The notes under the pieces: model-generated
What the model saw: only the letters and a program-made list of their open reading frames with translations
Told to the model about the DNA's origin: nothing
Databases searched by the model: none
Shown here: in pieces, positions 25,718 to 34,879 of the stretch
How the letters are laid out: each line of letters starts with the position of its first letter
How positions within the stretch are numbered: position 1 is the stretch's first letter
Made by a program: the position numbers and the translations under genes
Assembly: GCF_003243515.1 (NCBI RefSeq)
Contig: NZ_QFRA01000012.1
Coordinates: 1 to 45,135 of the forward strand
Direction of reading: 5' to 3'
Length of the DNA stretch: 45,135 nt
Source of the DNA: Corynebacterium kroppenstedtii
Lineage (GTDB): Bacteria; Actinomycetota; Actinomycetes; Mycobacteriales; Mycobacteriaceae

Positions 25718-26777
25718 TCTGCTTGCTGGCAGTACCAGAGGTGTGCTGGCCGGCAACTTCGGCGCCGCTTGCAGTTTGAGAAGCCGCTGCGGACTCAGCA
25801 CCCGCGGCCTCCACCTCGAAGGAAGAGCCATCAGCATCCGCGGTAGTGAAACCATCCTGCCCCGATGTGTCGGATGTTGTGCGGGTACGAGTGGTCATCA
25901 TCATGGCGAGCGCGATCAGCGCGGCCGACGCCAGAGCGGTAATGATGGTCACGATTTTGTCACCCTCACCAACGACGACGGACTTATACGGAAAGGCTGA
26001 CAGCATCAGCCCCGTGACCGCATAAGCAAGCACAGGCACGCGCATGAAACGTCGAAGCTGGGGCACAAGGAGGGCGGGAATAAGAATGCCGGCCCCCATC
26101 GTGAGCATTGCCCATGATTCGTTGACTGTGAACGTCGGGTGGTTATACATCACAGCGCCAGTCATGGGGTTGTACTGAATGACGCGAACATCATCAGAGA
26201 ACCGGGACCACACGACGGCAATTGCCGCAATGATTCCCATCAGACCGATCAACGTCACACTGATCTTGATCGGTGTTGGAGCAGCGCTAAATGGCGATAG
26301 CGACTTGGTGGAGGACTGGTCATCTCCCTCAGAGTTAGCCTGCTCGTCCAGGCCTTCCTCCGAGGACTGGCCAGCAGTCGCGTTACCCTCACCCCAGTAT
26401 GCGCCGACATCATCACCGTGCGTGCCGGAAGCTGCTGCGCTGGCATACTCGTCCGGCAATGTGCCTGTGCGGGCAAGATAGCGCAAAGCCGGAACAGTCA
26501 TCGCCGGGATATCAGTCCGCTGCAGCGCATCGTCGTAGGTGGCCTTCGCCCGGTCATTGTGGAAAATCGTCCGAGCAGCTAAAAGCTCTTGCACGCGCGC
26601 ATCGGTTTCGGGAACACCGTTGTCCTCCAGCTCGCGCAGCCGGGACGTGCAGATATCGACAAGCTCTTCCGGCGCTAGCGACGGGTCCAGGTTGAGCTGC
26701 TCATAAAAGGTGTAATGCTCATTGGTATTCGTGATGGAATCGTCCCCCTCAGGATCAGACTGGTACTTAGCTTTCAT
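25707..26777 (-). CDS. Membrane protein with degenerate J-like N-terminal domain
   Basis: 356 residues, not assigned to a named family. Residues about 20-90 (HYTFYEQLNLDPSLAPEELVDICTSRLREL...LLAARTIFHNDRAKATYDDAL) have the spacing of a J domain, YxxLx-helix-helix-helix ending in an Rxxxyd-like turn, but lack the HPD tripeptide needed to stimulate DnaK. An acidic linker leads to about four membrane segments (IKISVTLIGLMGIIAAIAVVW, AMLTMGAGILIPALLV, VLAYAVTGLMLSAF, IVTIITALASAALIALAMM) and an Ala/Ser-rich acidic tail. Similar architecture is seen in corynebacterial hypothetical proteins. A membrane scaffolding role is a guess. Its end overlaps the dehydrogenase gene by 11 bases. Confidence 0.65.
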   Translation of the reverse strand: MKAKYQSDPEGDDSITNTNEHYTFYEQLNLDPSLAPEELVDICTSRLRELEDNGVPETDARVQELLAARTIFHNDRAKATYDDALQRTDIPAMTVPALRYLARTGTLPDEYASAAASGTHGDDVGAYWGEGNATAGQSSEEGLDEQANSEGDDQSSTKSLSPFSAAPTPIKISVTLIGLMGIIAAIAVVWSRFSDDVRVIQYNPMTGAVMYNHPTFTVNESWAMLTMGAGILIPALLVPQLRRFMRVPVLAYAVTGLMLSAFPYKSVVVGEGDKIVTIITALASAALIALAMMMTTRTRTTSDTSGQDGFTTADADGSSFEVEAAGAESAAASQTASGAEVAGQHTSGTASKQTNE

Positions 26778-26831
26778 GCCGGCGAGCTTACCAGCCGTCC
26801 TGCCACGGCCGGTTGAGATTTATGTTGAGTC

Positions 26832-29507
26832 TTATGTTGGCGGGACCGGTTGGCGGGCAGCGCTAATCAGTTCCTTCGTGTACTCATGCTGAGGATCGCG
26901 ATAAATCTGATCGCTTGTTCCCTTTTCGACGATCCGCCCGTTCTTCATCACTGCAACCGTGTCACAAATGTGCCGCACAACGTCAAGATCGTGCGATAAG
27001 AACACCATTGTCAGGCCATAGTCTTCGGCAAGTTCGTCCAGAAGCGCAATGACACGGTTCCGCACGGTGACGTCCAACGCCGAAACGGGCTCGTCGGCAA
27101 GAAGAATCTGAGGGTGGGTAGTCAGCGCGCGGGCAAGTGAAATCCGCTGCCGTTGGCCACCACTGAAGTGATGAGGGAACCGATCTATTGCCGACGGATC
27201 CAGCCCCACCTGCTCGAGTACGGTGACTATGCGGTCGCGCTGCTCGTCGCGGGGGAGAGGATGCTGTTGCGCGCGCAGTGGTTCGGCCAGCGAATTGCCG
27301 ATAGTCATCGTGGGGTCCAAGGAACCACGTGGGTCCTGGAAGACAACCTGCCCGTAGAGGCTCATATCGTGTGGATTGGTAATGGCCTGCCCGTCGACAC
27401 GGACATCGCCGGATGTCGGTCGGGTGAGCCCCGCCATAATCTTCAGCAGGGTAGTTTTGCCCGATCCAGATTCGCCGACGATGCCAAGGCATTCGCCCCG
27501 GTGGATGTCTAATGTCACATCGTCGACAGCAGTGATTGCCGACGACGGCCCGAAGCGGTTCTGACGTTGGTCGAATACCTGGCTCACATGGCGGACCTGG
27601 ATAAGGGGATCGGTTGACGACGGCGTCGACGAAATCTCGTCGCGTGCATCATGTTCGGAAGACGCATCGTGACCCTGTGCATCGCGTTCGTCGCTCACCT
27701 CATGAACGTGCGCATTCTGAACCAGCATCGCCGTGTAGGAATCCCGAGGATGCTGCAAGATGCGCTCTGTCGGTCCGTATTCGCGCGGAACCCCATCCTT
27801 TAAGACCAGAATGTTGTCACACATGTTCGCAACGACCGCCAAATCATGCGTGATGAACAGCAGCGCGGTGTTGTTTTCGCGAACAAGTCGGTTGATCAGC
27901 ATCAAAATAGACCGCTGGACGGTGACATCCAAGGCCGTTGTCGGCTCGTCGCAAATGAGAAGCTCAGGGTCATTCGCAAACGCCATCGCGATGAGAACTC
28001 GCTGGCGTTGGCCCCCGGAGAGTTCGAACGGATACGAATAGTAAACGCGCCCGGGGAGCCCCACCGACTCAAGAAGGTCACGGACTTTGGCATCACGCTC
28101 CCGGCGGCTGTAACCAGACGAACGGCGGTTCCGGCCAGCACGCTTGGCCTCTCGTGTGCCGGCCCGACATGCGCGTTCAATTTGTTTGCCCACGGTCATG
28201 AGCGGATTCAGCGCAGTCATCGGCTCCTGGAAAACCATCGACATGCGCACGCTTCGGAACTGGCTGAGTGTGCTATCGGCAGCGCCGACAATCTCATTAC
28301 CAGCAAACATGATTGATCCGGACGGGCGCACATCGTCGGGCAAAAGTCCCATGATCGCCAGTGCCGTTAACGATTTCCCCGATCCGGACTCGCCGATGAG
28401 CCCGAGCCTGGCACCGGGCTCGAGACTGAAGCTCAGAGAGTCGACTAATCGACGCTCACCCGTGGCAGTATCTGCAGAACGCGGAGTGCTTAATGACAGA
28501 TCGCTCACCCGCAAAATTGCCGACGACGATTCCTCCGCCGCTGGATCAGGCGACGAATTTAGCGGCGACTCCAGCGCTGTTTCTCGCGACGCCTCCTCTG
28601 AATTCTGCCCTCGCTCAGGCTCCTCATCAGTCGCCCTCGTGGCTGGAGCGTCGTACATTGCCCGGTGAGAAAACGGGTCGAGGATGTCGCGGAGCCCGTC
28701 GCCAAGAAGATTGAACCCCAGTACCGTGAGGGCGATAGCGAGCCCCGGCCACAGAGCCAGCTCCGCGTGTGAATCGAGAAAAACCTGAGAATCCTGGAGC
28801 ATCCGTCCCCATGAGGCCTGCGGTGGCGGTGTCCCCAGTCCCAAGAATGACAACCCCGCCTCAGCCAGAATGGCGAGCGCCACGGAAACCGTCGCCTGGA
28901 CAATAATGAGGCCGGTAATTCCACGCACGATATGCCTCGTCGCAATGGAGAGCCACCCCATTCCCGCACTTCGCGCCGCCAAAATGTAGTCCTGGCTGAG
29001 GACTTGTCGGGTGCCTGCGCGCGATACGCGGGCAAAGCTGGGGATAAACGCAATCCCAATGGCAACCATCTCCGACGACGTGCCGACACCGACGACCGAT
29101 CCGGCGATGATCGCCAGCAGGAGAGCAGGGAACGCTAGCGCTAAATCCGACAGCCGCATGATGAAGGAATCGAGCCATCCTCCGCGGACGGCCGCAAGTA
29201 TCCCGAGCGGAACGCCGACGCCGGCGCCAATCGCGACCGCGAGAACGCTCACTTCGAGGGAGATCTGGGATCCGACCATAATCCGCGATAGTGTGTCCCG
29301 GCCGTACCGGTCGGTTCCCATCCAGTGGTCCCAACTCGGCGGTTGCAGTGCCGACGTCGGGTTAGCCTCTTGCGGCCCATACGGCGTCCAGATCAGTGAG
29401 ACCAACGCGACGAGGACGACCAGGCTCACTACGACGGCCCCAACCATGAACATGACGCGGTGGTTGGCGCGGGTCACCGCCTTCAGGCGTCGGCTTTTCC
29501 CTGCCAT
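26832..29507 (-). CDS. Peptide ABC transporter: permease fused to two ATPase domains (OppC-OppD-OppF type)
   Basis: A single chain of 891 residues (ATG 29507) combines three usually separate subunits of a peptide/nickel importer. Residues 1-290: a DppC-type permease (WMGTDRYGRDTLSRIMVGSQISL, the EAA-loop region AARSAGMGWLSIATRHI, EAGLSFLGLGTPPPQASWG). About 330-600: first ATPase with P-loop GESGSGKSL, FQEPMTALNP, signature LSGGQRQRV and Walker B LLICDEPTTALD. About 630-885: second ATPase with GESGSGKTT, FQDPRGSLDP, signature FSGGQRQRISLARAL and LLADEPVSALD. All key motifs are intact, so it is not a pseudogene. Linkers are acidic and polar. In-frame TTG starts at 29585 and 29558 would overlap the upstream permease gene and are alternatives. 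It follows the OppB and OppA genes. Confidence 0.9.
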   Translation of the reverse strand: MAGKSRRLKAVTRANHRVMFMVGAVVVSLVVLVALVSLIWTPYGPQEANPTSALQPPSWDHWMGTDRYGRDTLSRIMVGSQISLEVSVLAVAIGAGVGVPLGILAAVRGGWLDSFIMRLSDLALAFPALLLAIIAGSVVGVGTSSEMVAIGIAFIPSFARVSRAGTRQVLSQDYILAARSAGMGWLSIATRHIVRGITGLIIVQATVSVALAILAEAGLSFLGLGTPPPQASWGRMLQDSQVFLDSHAELALWPGLAIALTVLGFNLLGDGLRDILDPFSHRAMYDAPATRATDEEPERGQNSEEASRETALESPLNSSPDPAAEESSSAILRVSDLSLSTPRSADTATGERRLVDSLSFSLEPGARLGLIGESGSGKSLTALAIMGLLPDDVRPSGSIMFAGNEIVGAADSTLSQFRSVRMSMVFQEPMTALNPLMTVGKQIERACRAGTREAKRAGRNRRSSGYSRRERDAKVRDLLESVGLPGRVYYSYPFELSGGQRQRVLIAMAFANDPELLICDEPTTALDVTVQRSILMLINRLVRENNTALLFITHDLAVVANMCDNILVLKDGVPREYGPTERILQHPRDSYTAMLVQNAHVHEVSDERDAQGHDASSEHDARDEISSTPSSTDPLIQVRHVSQVFDQRQNRFGPSSAITAVDDVTLDIHRGECLGIVGESGSGKTTLLKIMAGLTRPTSGDVRVDGQAITNPHDMSLYGQVVFQDPRGSLDPTMTIGNSLAEPLRAQQHPLPRDEQRDRIVTVLEQVGLDPSAIDRFPHHFSGGQRQRISLARALTTHPQILLADEPVSALDVTVRNRVIALLDELAEDYGLTMVFLSHDLDVVRHICDTVAVMKNGRIVEKGTSDQIYRDPQHEYTKELISAARQPVPPT

Positions 29508-29550
29508 CACTGGATTCGGTCTCCCGGAGCGTGGTGCTTGTGTGCGTGTG

Positions 29551-30513
29551 TTAGACAAGGCGTGAACTCGACATTCTGGGGTCAATCAGCGCCGCTACGG
29601 CGTCGGCGGCCAGCGTGACGGTGAGCGTGATGGTGACCAGCATCATGATGCAGCTTTGGACGGTAATCATGTCGCGACTATTCACCGCATCAAGGACGTA
29701 GGATCCCAATCCGGGGATGACGAACACCTGCTCAATGAGCACAGCTCCGACGACAAGTGTGGCCATGTTCACGCCAATGACCGCCACGATGGGCACAGCT
29801 GCATTCCTCGCGCCATGGGTGACGAGGGCGTGAAGCGTCGATAAGCCCGTTGACCTGGCGGTACGAATGTATTCCTGGTGCAAAACCTCCAAGACAGCCG
29901 AGCGAACATAGCGCGTCAGGATCGCTGCCTGAATGAACGTTAACGCACAGCACGGAAGGATGAGGCGTCGGAGAAAACCGGTGAAGGACTGCTTGGGCGG
30001 AACCCATCCATTAGCGGGGAGAATGCTCCAGTGAACGGCAAAAAGCGAGATCAACAGGATGCCGGCCAAGAAACTGGGGATGGCGATACCGACGTGCGCC
30101 AGCACCGACAGGGCAGTGCCGTCCGATTTGTGGTTACACATGGCCGCCCAGGTACCCAGGGGGACGGCAAGCACAATGGCGAGAACCATGCTGGTCAGAA
30201 CCAGAATGAGGCTGACCGCCGTCTGGTCCATCAGTATTGGCCCGATGTCCGTCCCACTAGAGTAGGAGACCCCGAAGTGCCCATGCAGCATCCCCGTAAT
30301 CCATGAAAAGTACTGTGTGATCAGCGGTCGATCGGTCCCCAGCGTGTGCTTCATCGACTCGATGGCTTGTGGCGTCGCGGTCTCGCCCAGGGAAACCTCC
30401 GCGGGATCACCCGGAATTAGCCGCATGATCATGAAAATGATGACCGACGCTGCCCACAGGGACACGATATAGCGCAGAGCGATCCTGCCTACGATGCGTA
30501 CATGAGCTGTCAT
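29551..30513 (-). CDS. Peptide ABC transporter permease (DppB/OppB type)
   Basis: First membrane subunit of the importer, 320 residues, six membrane spans. Family marks: the N-terminal YIVSLWAASVIIFMIMRLIPGDPAEV, the extracytoplasmic LGTDRPLITQYFSWITGMLHGHFGVSYSSG, and the EAA-loop region EYIRTARSTGLSTLHALVTHGARNA. The end is LIDPRMSS-like, typical for DppB. Its start overlaps the OppA stop by four bases (ATGA), and its end is about 44 bases before the ATG of the fused subunit, so the operon is tight. Confidence 0.94.
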   Translation of the reverse strand: MTAHVRIVGRIALRYIVSLWAASVIIFMIMRLIPGDPAEVSLGETATPQAIESMKHTLGTDRPLITQYFSWITGMLHGHFGVSYSSGTDIGPILMDQTAVSLILVLTSMVLAIVLAVPLGTWAAMCNHKSDGTALSVLAHVGIAIPSFLAGILLISLFAVHWSILPANGWVPPKQSFTGFLRRLILPCCALTFIQAAILTRYVRSAVLEVLHQEYIRTARSTGLSTLHALVTHGARNAAVPIVAVIGVNMATLVVGAVLIEQVFVIPGLGSYVLDAVNSRDMITVQSCIMMLVTITLTVTLAADAVAALIDPRMSSSRLV

Positions 30514-32111
30514 GATTCGCTCCGTGCGGTCGAGTGATGGGCGCGGCTAATACCAGCGAGTTCGAGCCCCTGCCCGGCAATGGTCGTGGGGATACCGGTG
30601 AGGTATTTATCCCGCACAACGATGTTGGGATAGATGAATATCGTGTTAGCACCTGCTTGATTCATGATCCGATCAACAGCTTTGCGCATGAGGGGCGCGT
30701 ACTCATCAGGGGGAGCGGAATCCGCAGCGGACAAGAGTGTGCGTGTTTGCTCGTCGTCGTAACCGAGGTAGTAGTCAGGGTTTCCGAACAATGTGGGAAT
30801 GTCCCTGGCCTCAGCGTGCTCAATGATGGACATGTCGTAGTCATGTTGGGTAAGAGTTTGAGACAACCACACGGCGGGGAATTCCTGTGACTCGATATGA
30901 GCATGAATTCCGACGTCCTCCAGCTCAGAAATAATGAGCTCTGCAGCATTGGTGGCATACGCGCGGGCCGGCACGGTGAAGGTGATATCGACATCGTGGA
31001 CGCCGGCTTCGGCAAGCAACTGTCTAGCACGATCAGGATCGTAGGGATACTCGGTGGAGTGGTACGACCACGGATCCGTCGGCGGGGCAGGAACGCCACC
31101 GGTATCTTCACCAAAACCGCCCCACGCGGTATCGATCACCGCTTGCCGGTTGATCGCGTACATCACCGCCCGCCTGACACGGACGTCGTTAAACGGCGCA
31201 CGCTTATTGTTCATGGTCAGCAGTACTTTGCCGGTGGTCGTGCCAACGTCGACGGCATACCGGTTGTTGTCGCGGAAGGAAGAGACCATCTCCGGGGCAT
31301 CCATCCCGACAATCGCGTCGACGTCACCCGATCGGAGCGCATTCGCTGTCGCGGTGGAATCCGTCATATAACGCAATGCCACATGGCGGGTGGCTGGCTG
31401 CTGGCCCCAATATGACTTGTTCGCCGACAACGTGAGGAACCGGCCGACTTTGTACTCGTCGACGGTAAAAGGCCCGGTCCCGACGGGTTTAGTAGCTAAA
31501 TTATCGACGCCACGGGGTGTCATCTGTGCCCCAATGAGTGTGCCCATGGACCACAGCCAGCCGTTGCTGGGCGCGGAGAGCGTGACAGCCAACGTGTATT
31601 TATCGACGGCCTGCGTGCGCGTCACCGGCTTCATCCCTGCTTTGAGCCCGTTGGTCCACGCGTCCGACTTCACTCGGTCGATGCTGAACTTGGCGGTGTC
31701 GGCGGTGAACTCGTCGCCGTTGGAAAAATGCACCCCTTTCCGCAGGTGAAAGGTGTAGGTGGTGCGGTCCGGGGAGAGATCCCACGAGGTCGCCAGCTGG
31801 GGTTCGATGTCGCCTTGGGACGATATTCGGACCAGGCCTTCGTACACATTCCCGATCAACGCCTGCGGTATCGCCGCGCCGCCGGATTTTGTGAAGTCAA
31901 GGGTGGCGGGGGCTGCCGTCAGCGCGATGACGGCGGAGTCGTCGGAGGCGACGCGTCCAGTTTGGACCGCTGTGTGGCCCGCGCTGCACCCGCTGAGGAA
32001 CAGTGAGAGTGCCGCCACCGTGGTTGTTGCCGTGAGCGTGGCGAGGTGTTGCAATTTCCGACGCTTCGACGCCGAGGTTGTCGACGTATGTGCTGTGAAA
32101 AGTCCGACCAT
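30510..32111 (-). CDS. Peptide ABC transporter substrate-binding lipoprotein (family 5)
   Basis: Membrane-anchored binding protein that captures peptide or a similar ligand, 533 residues. Lipobox LFLSGC with C42, preceded by a basic region and hydrophobic stretch. Family 5 signatures: LIGNVYEGLVRISSQGDIEPQLATSWDLSPDRTTYTFHLRKGVHFSNGDEFTADTAKFSIDR, TGPFTVDEYKVGRFLTLSANKSYWG, VDAIVGMD, and DVRVRRAVMYAINRQAVIDTAW. Ligand cannot be told from sequence; heme, nickel and peptides are all bound by relatives. It lies 30 bases after the C-S lyase gene and overlaps the OppB-type gene. Confidence 0.93.
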   Translation of the reverse strand: MVGLFTAHTSTTSASKRRKLQHLATLTATTTVAALSLFLSGCSAGHTAVQTGRVASDDSAVIALTAAPATLDFTKSGGAAIPQALIGNVYEGLVRISSQGDIEPQLATSWDLSPDRTTYTFHLRKGVHFSNGDEFTADTAKFSIDRVKSDAWTNGLKAGMKPVTRTQAVDKYTLAVTLSAPSNGWLWSMGTLIGAQMTPRGVDNLATKPVGTGPFTVDEYKVGRFLTLSANKSYWGQQPATRHVALRYMTDSTATANALRSGDVDAIVGMDAPEMVSSFRDNNRYAVDVGTTTGKVLLTMNNKRAPFNDVRVRRAVMYAINRQAVIDTAWGGFGEDTGGVPAPPTDPWSYHSTEYPYDPDRARQLLAEAGVHDVDITFTVPARAYATNAAELIISELEDVGIHAHIESQEFPAVWLSQTLTQHDYDMSIIEHAEARDIPTLFGNPDYYLGYDDEQTRTLLSAADSAPPDEYAPLMRKAVDRIMNQAGANTIFIYPNIVVRDKYLTGIPTTIAGQGLELAGISRAHHSTARSES

Positions 32112-32141
32112 GGGTGATTCGTGGATGGTTAGCGTTGGTGG

Positions 32142-33515
32142 TTAGTGAGCCTCTGGTACACCGGTTGGTGTGGTGTGACGTGGTGCGTCATTCGGGTTCT
32201 CGGTGGAGCCGAAGAGCTGGGTCAACGTATTGGCAATCATTTCACAGATGTCGCGCGAGGTTGCGAAATTGATCCGAATGCATCCGAATCCGTGGGGGAG
32301 CGGTTGGGGCGCGTTGTCGTTCCCCTGTGCCTTGTTCCCCTGTGCGGATTCAGAGGGAGGAGCAGCGAAAGCAGCACCGTCATTAGGTGCTAACTTCGCG
32401 TACTTAACCAGCCATTGTTCGGGGTTGAGACCGCCACGGCGGATACTGTCGCCGAACGTGATTCCCTCGTCGGCGGTGTCGTTGTCCTCGCCATCTCGCG
32501 CCTGCTCCGACACAGCAGGAATAACCACATCGGTCATGTCCACCCACAGCAGGAACGTCGCTTCTGGGTTAGTGGTCCGCACGTTCGGAATCCGGTTGAG
32601 AGCCTCGACAAGGAGGTTCTTGTTGTCGCGGAGGTAATCAATTTCGTCCCGGAGCCATTCCCGGCCATTCGTGTACGCCCCGATCGCTGCCAGCTGGCCG
32701 AGCGTCGATACCCCCTCCTTATCCAGGAAGTTAATGCGCGTATCCCACACATATTTGTCGGCGGGATTCGTGAAGATCAGTTGCGCGCATTTCAAACCGG
32801 CCGTGTTCCACCCCTTTGAGGTAGCGGTGGCGGTGATCGTCACGCGGGCAGCGGTTTCTGACACGCTCGCTGTCGGGATATGCGGGCGATCGTAAACCAG
32901 CGGCCCGTGGATTTCGTCGGAGAAAACGCGCACGTCATAGCGGGCTGCAAGGTCAGTCACCGCGCGAAGTTCGTCGGCAGTAAAAGCGGTGCCTAACGGG
33001 TTGTGCGGGTTGCACAGGATCATACTGCCAGCACCGTTCGCGAATGCCCGCTCCAGACCGTCGAGGTCGAATATCCAGCGGCCGGTCGTGGTGTCCTGGA
33101 TCATGGGGACGAACACTCCAGGCCGGTCGCATACCTCCAGTAGGGCGAAAAACGGCATATATGCAGGGGCAGGGATCACGATGGGGCTACCCGGATCTGT
33201 GAAGTGCGTGATGGCCAGCCGAAGACCACGAACAACATCGGGCACGCCCACGATGGCAGTCGGATCAACGTCCCACCCATATGCGTCGTGGCACCACGAA
33301 CTGAGGGCTTCCCCGAGCTCGGGGAGGTCGGGTGGATAACCGAAATATTGCCGACGAACACCCGCGTTAACAGCGTCGATCACGGCCGGGCAGGTATCGA
33401 AGTCGGATTCCGCGATCCAGACGGGCAGCACGTCGGGAGGAAAATAAGTCCACTTCCTTGTTCCGCGGGCACGCAGTTCCTCTATCGAGAGGGTGGAAAA
33501 TTGGTGGCCAGGCAT
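32142..33515 (-). CDS. aecD: PLP-dependent C-S lyase / cystathionine beta-lyase (AecD/PatB/MalY type)
   Basis: Fold-type I aminotransferase-family enzyme cleaving the beta C-S bond of cystathionine or cysteine conjugates to thiol, pyruvate and ammonia. 457 residues from ATG 33515; ATG 33545 is the alternative. Marks: TFPPDVLPVWIAESDFD-like N-terminus, FGYPPDLPELGEALSSWC, VPDVVRGLRLAI, LCNPHNPLGTAFTADEL, VFSDEIHGPLVYD, and the PLP lysine in ATSKGWNTAGLKCAQ. A polar insertion near residues 365-400 (GNKAQGNDN, with a duplicated GTTCCCCTGTGC-like DNA word) precedes the C-terminal strand GFGCIRINFATS. TATCCT lies seven bases before ATG 33515, suggesting a leaderless mRNA. In corynebacteria AecD releases odorous thiols from cysteine conjugates. 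Cotranscription with a peptide importer fits uptake of cysteinyl peptides. Confidence 0.88.
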   Translation of the reverse strand: MPGHQFSTLSIEELRARGTRKWTYFPPDVLPVWIAESDFDTCPAVIDAVNAGVRRQYFGYPPDLPELGEALSSWCHDAYGWDVDPTAIVGVPDVVRGLRLAITHFTDPGSPIVIPAPAYMPFFALLEVCDRPGVFVPMIQDTTTGRWIFDLDGLERAFANGAGSMILCNPHNPLGTAFTADELRAVTDLAARYDVRVFSDEIHGPLVYDRPHIPTASVSETAARVTITATATSKGWNTAGLKCAQLIFTNPADKYVWDTRINFLDKEGVSTLGQLAAIGAYTNGREWLRDEIDYLRDNKNLLVEALNRIPNVRTTNPEATFLLWVDMTDVVIPAVSEQARDGEDNDTADEGITFGDSIRRGGLNPEQWLVKYAKLAPNDGAAFAAPPSESAQGNKAQGNDNAPQPLPHGFGCIRINFATSRDICEMIANTLTQLFGSTENPNDAPRHTTPTGVPEAH

Positions 33516-33682
33516 GGCAGCAAGGATAGTCGTTATCGGTGACATGGAACATATTCAGGGGAATGACCTGGGCAGTTCGGCTCAAACCCACCCATGTAAA
33601 CCTCATCCCTCTGGCAGGTCTAGTCATTATTGTCGACGCTGGCCTTGGCGACGCAGGTTGCGTTGAAAAGACCAGGGGAACG

Positions 33683-34735
33683 TCAAGAATTGGTACCGCG
33701 ACGATGGCGTGTGCGGAAGCGGCGAGTTTCCCCGGCCACCACGGATTGCGCCGTCGTAAGAAGTTTGGTGGCATTTCCCACGCGGATCCTGGAGGACGTC
33801 ACCTTCTTAGCCGGTGTGTGCTCAAGTGAATGAGCAAGCTTTAAAAAGAGTGCATATGCAGCGCGTACTCCGAGGCGTGAACTCGCGGGAAGGAGCGGAA
33901 TTGCCTGGTGAGCGATAGATAAATCGCGGTAGATATCAGTCAGGAATGCATCTTTGGTCTCGTCATTGAGGCGCTGCCCGTGCGCGACGTAATCGCGGTT
34001 CAGGCCGTCCCTATCCGCCGCATAATCCCGAAGAAAATTGATTTTTTGAAACGCTGCCCCGAGATGACGAGCACCTTCTTCCATCATGCGACGGTCGGCG
34101 GGCGATGGTGTTTCGTCGCGCAAGAAAATCGACAGGCACATGAGGCCAATGACTTCCGCTGAACCATAAATGTAGGTGTCGCGGGTCTCGGCGTCGTACA
34201 CCGTCGTGGACTGGGGTGCTTGGTGGGCGGAGTACGACGCGGGAATATCGGCGCGCATCGATTCGAAAAAAGCTGCTAGATGGTTGTTTTTGATGTCGCA
34301 TGACCGCGCTGTGCCGGCGAAAGCGTGGATGATTGGATCGGTCGAAAACCCGGTGGCGCAACCTTCGTGAACGCGTTGTTCATAGTCGTTGAGGATGTCC
34401 CGAATGTGTCCTGGGGGAAGACCATGGCCGCCCGCTACGCCGTCGACAACTTCATCGGCCACGCGGACAATTCCGTAGAGATTGTGGATATCCTGCCGAA
34501 CTCGTGGGCTAAGCAGGCGCGTCGATAAGGTAAACGACGTTGAATACGAGCCTATGAGCCGGGACGACAAGCGAGCCGCCACGCGATCGTAGAGTTCAGC
34601 CGTGGAGGCGTAGAGATGAGCCCGCGCATCATCACCTGCGGCGGGGGAGTGGGTGCAATCTCCAAGGCCATTTTCCGCGCGGTCGTCGAGGGCCGTCGTA
34701 TCCTTCGACGGTTCGGTAGGCGGCTCCGAAGTCAT
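33683..34735 (-). CDS. crtB: Squalene/phytoene synthase family protein
   Basis: Head-to-head condensation of two prenyl diphosphates (two geranylgeranyl diphosphates to phytoene in the CrtB branch). 350 residues from ATG 34735; TTG 34747 is an upstream alternative. The family pattern is seen: GSYSTSFTLSTRLLSPRVRQDIHNLYGIVRVADEVVDG (first DxxxD), YIYGSAEVIGLMCLSIF, GARHLGAAFQKINFLRDYAADRDGLNRDY (second DxxxD in DYAAD). A 45-residue polar N-terminal extension is present. No desaturase, GGPP synthase or other carotenoid gene is adjacent, so product and pathway partners are uncertain; a squalene- or hopanoid-type role is possible. Confidence 0.85.
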   Translation of the reverse strand: MTSEPPTEPSKDTTALDDRAENGLGDCTHSPAAGDDARAHLYASTAELYDRVAARLSSRLIGSYSTSFTLSTRLLSPRVRQDIHNLYGIVRVADEVVDGVAGGHGLPPGHIRDILNDYEQRVHEGCATGFSTDPIIHAFAGTARSCDIKNNHLAAFFESMRADIPASYSAHQAPQSTTVYDAETRDTYIYGSAEVIGLMCLSIFLRDETPSPADRRMMEEGARHLGAAFQKINFLRDYAADRDGLNRDYVAHGQRLNDETKDAFLTDIYRDLSIAHQAIPLLPASSRLGVRAAYALFLKLAHSLEHTPAKKVTSSRIRVGNATKLLTTAQSVVAGETRRFRTRHRRGTNS

Positions 34736-34879
34736 AGAACCATTCAATCACGTTTATGACAGGAGGCTTGAGGCCTTACCGAGCGTCGAAGGCGTGCATA
34801 ATAGGAGCCGTCTGGCCGAAGGTCCTTTGACTGAGAATATGACCGAGCAACTGTATCGAGGAGGAGCAGGGATCGTGCC

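Noticed and set aside
29508..29585. TTG 29585 as the start of the fused transporter subunit
   Set aside because: It would overlap the permease gene by 35 bases and use a rare start without a ribosome site; ATG 29507 is more likely, though not proven.
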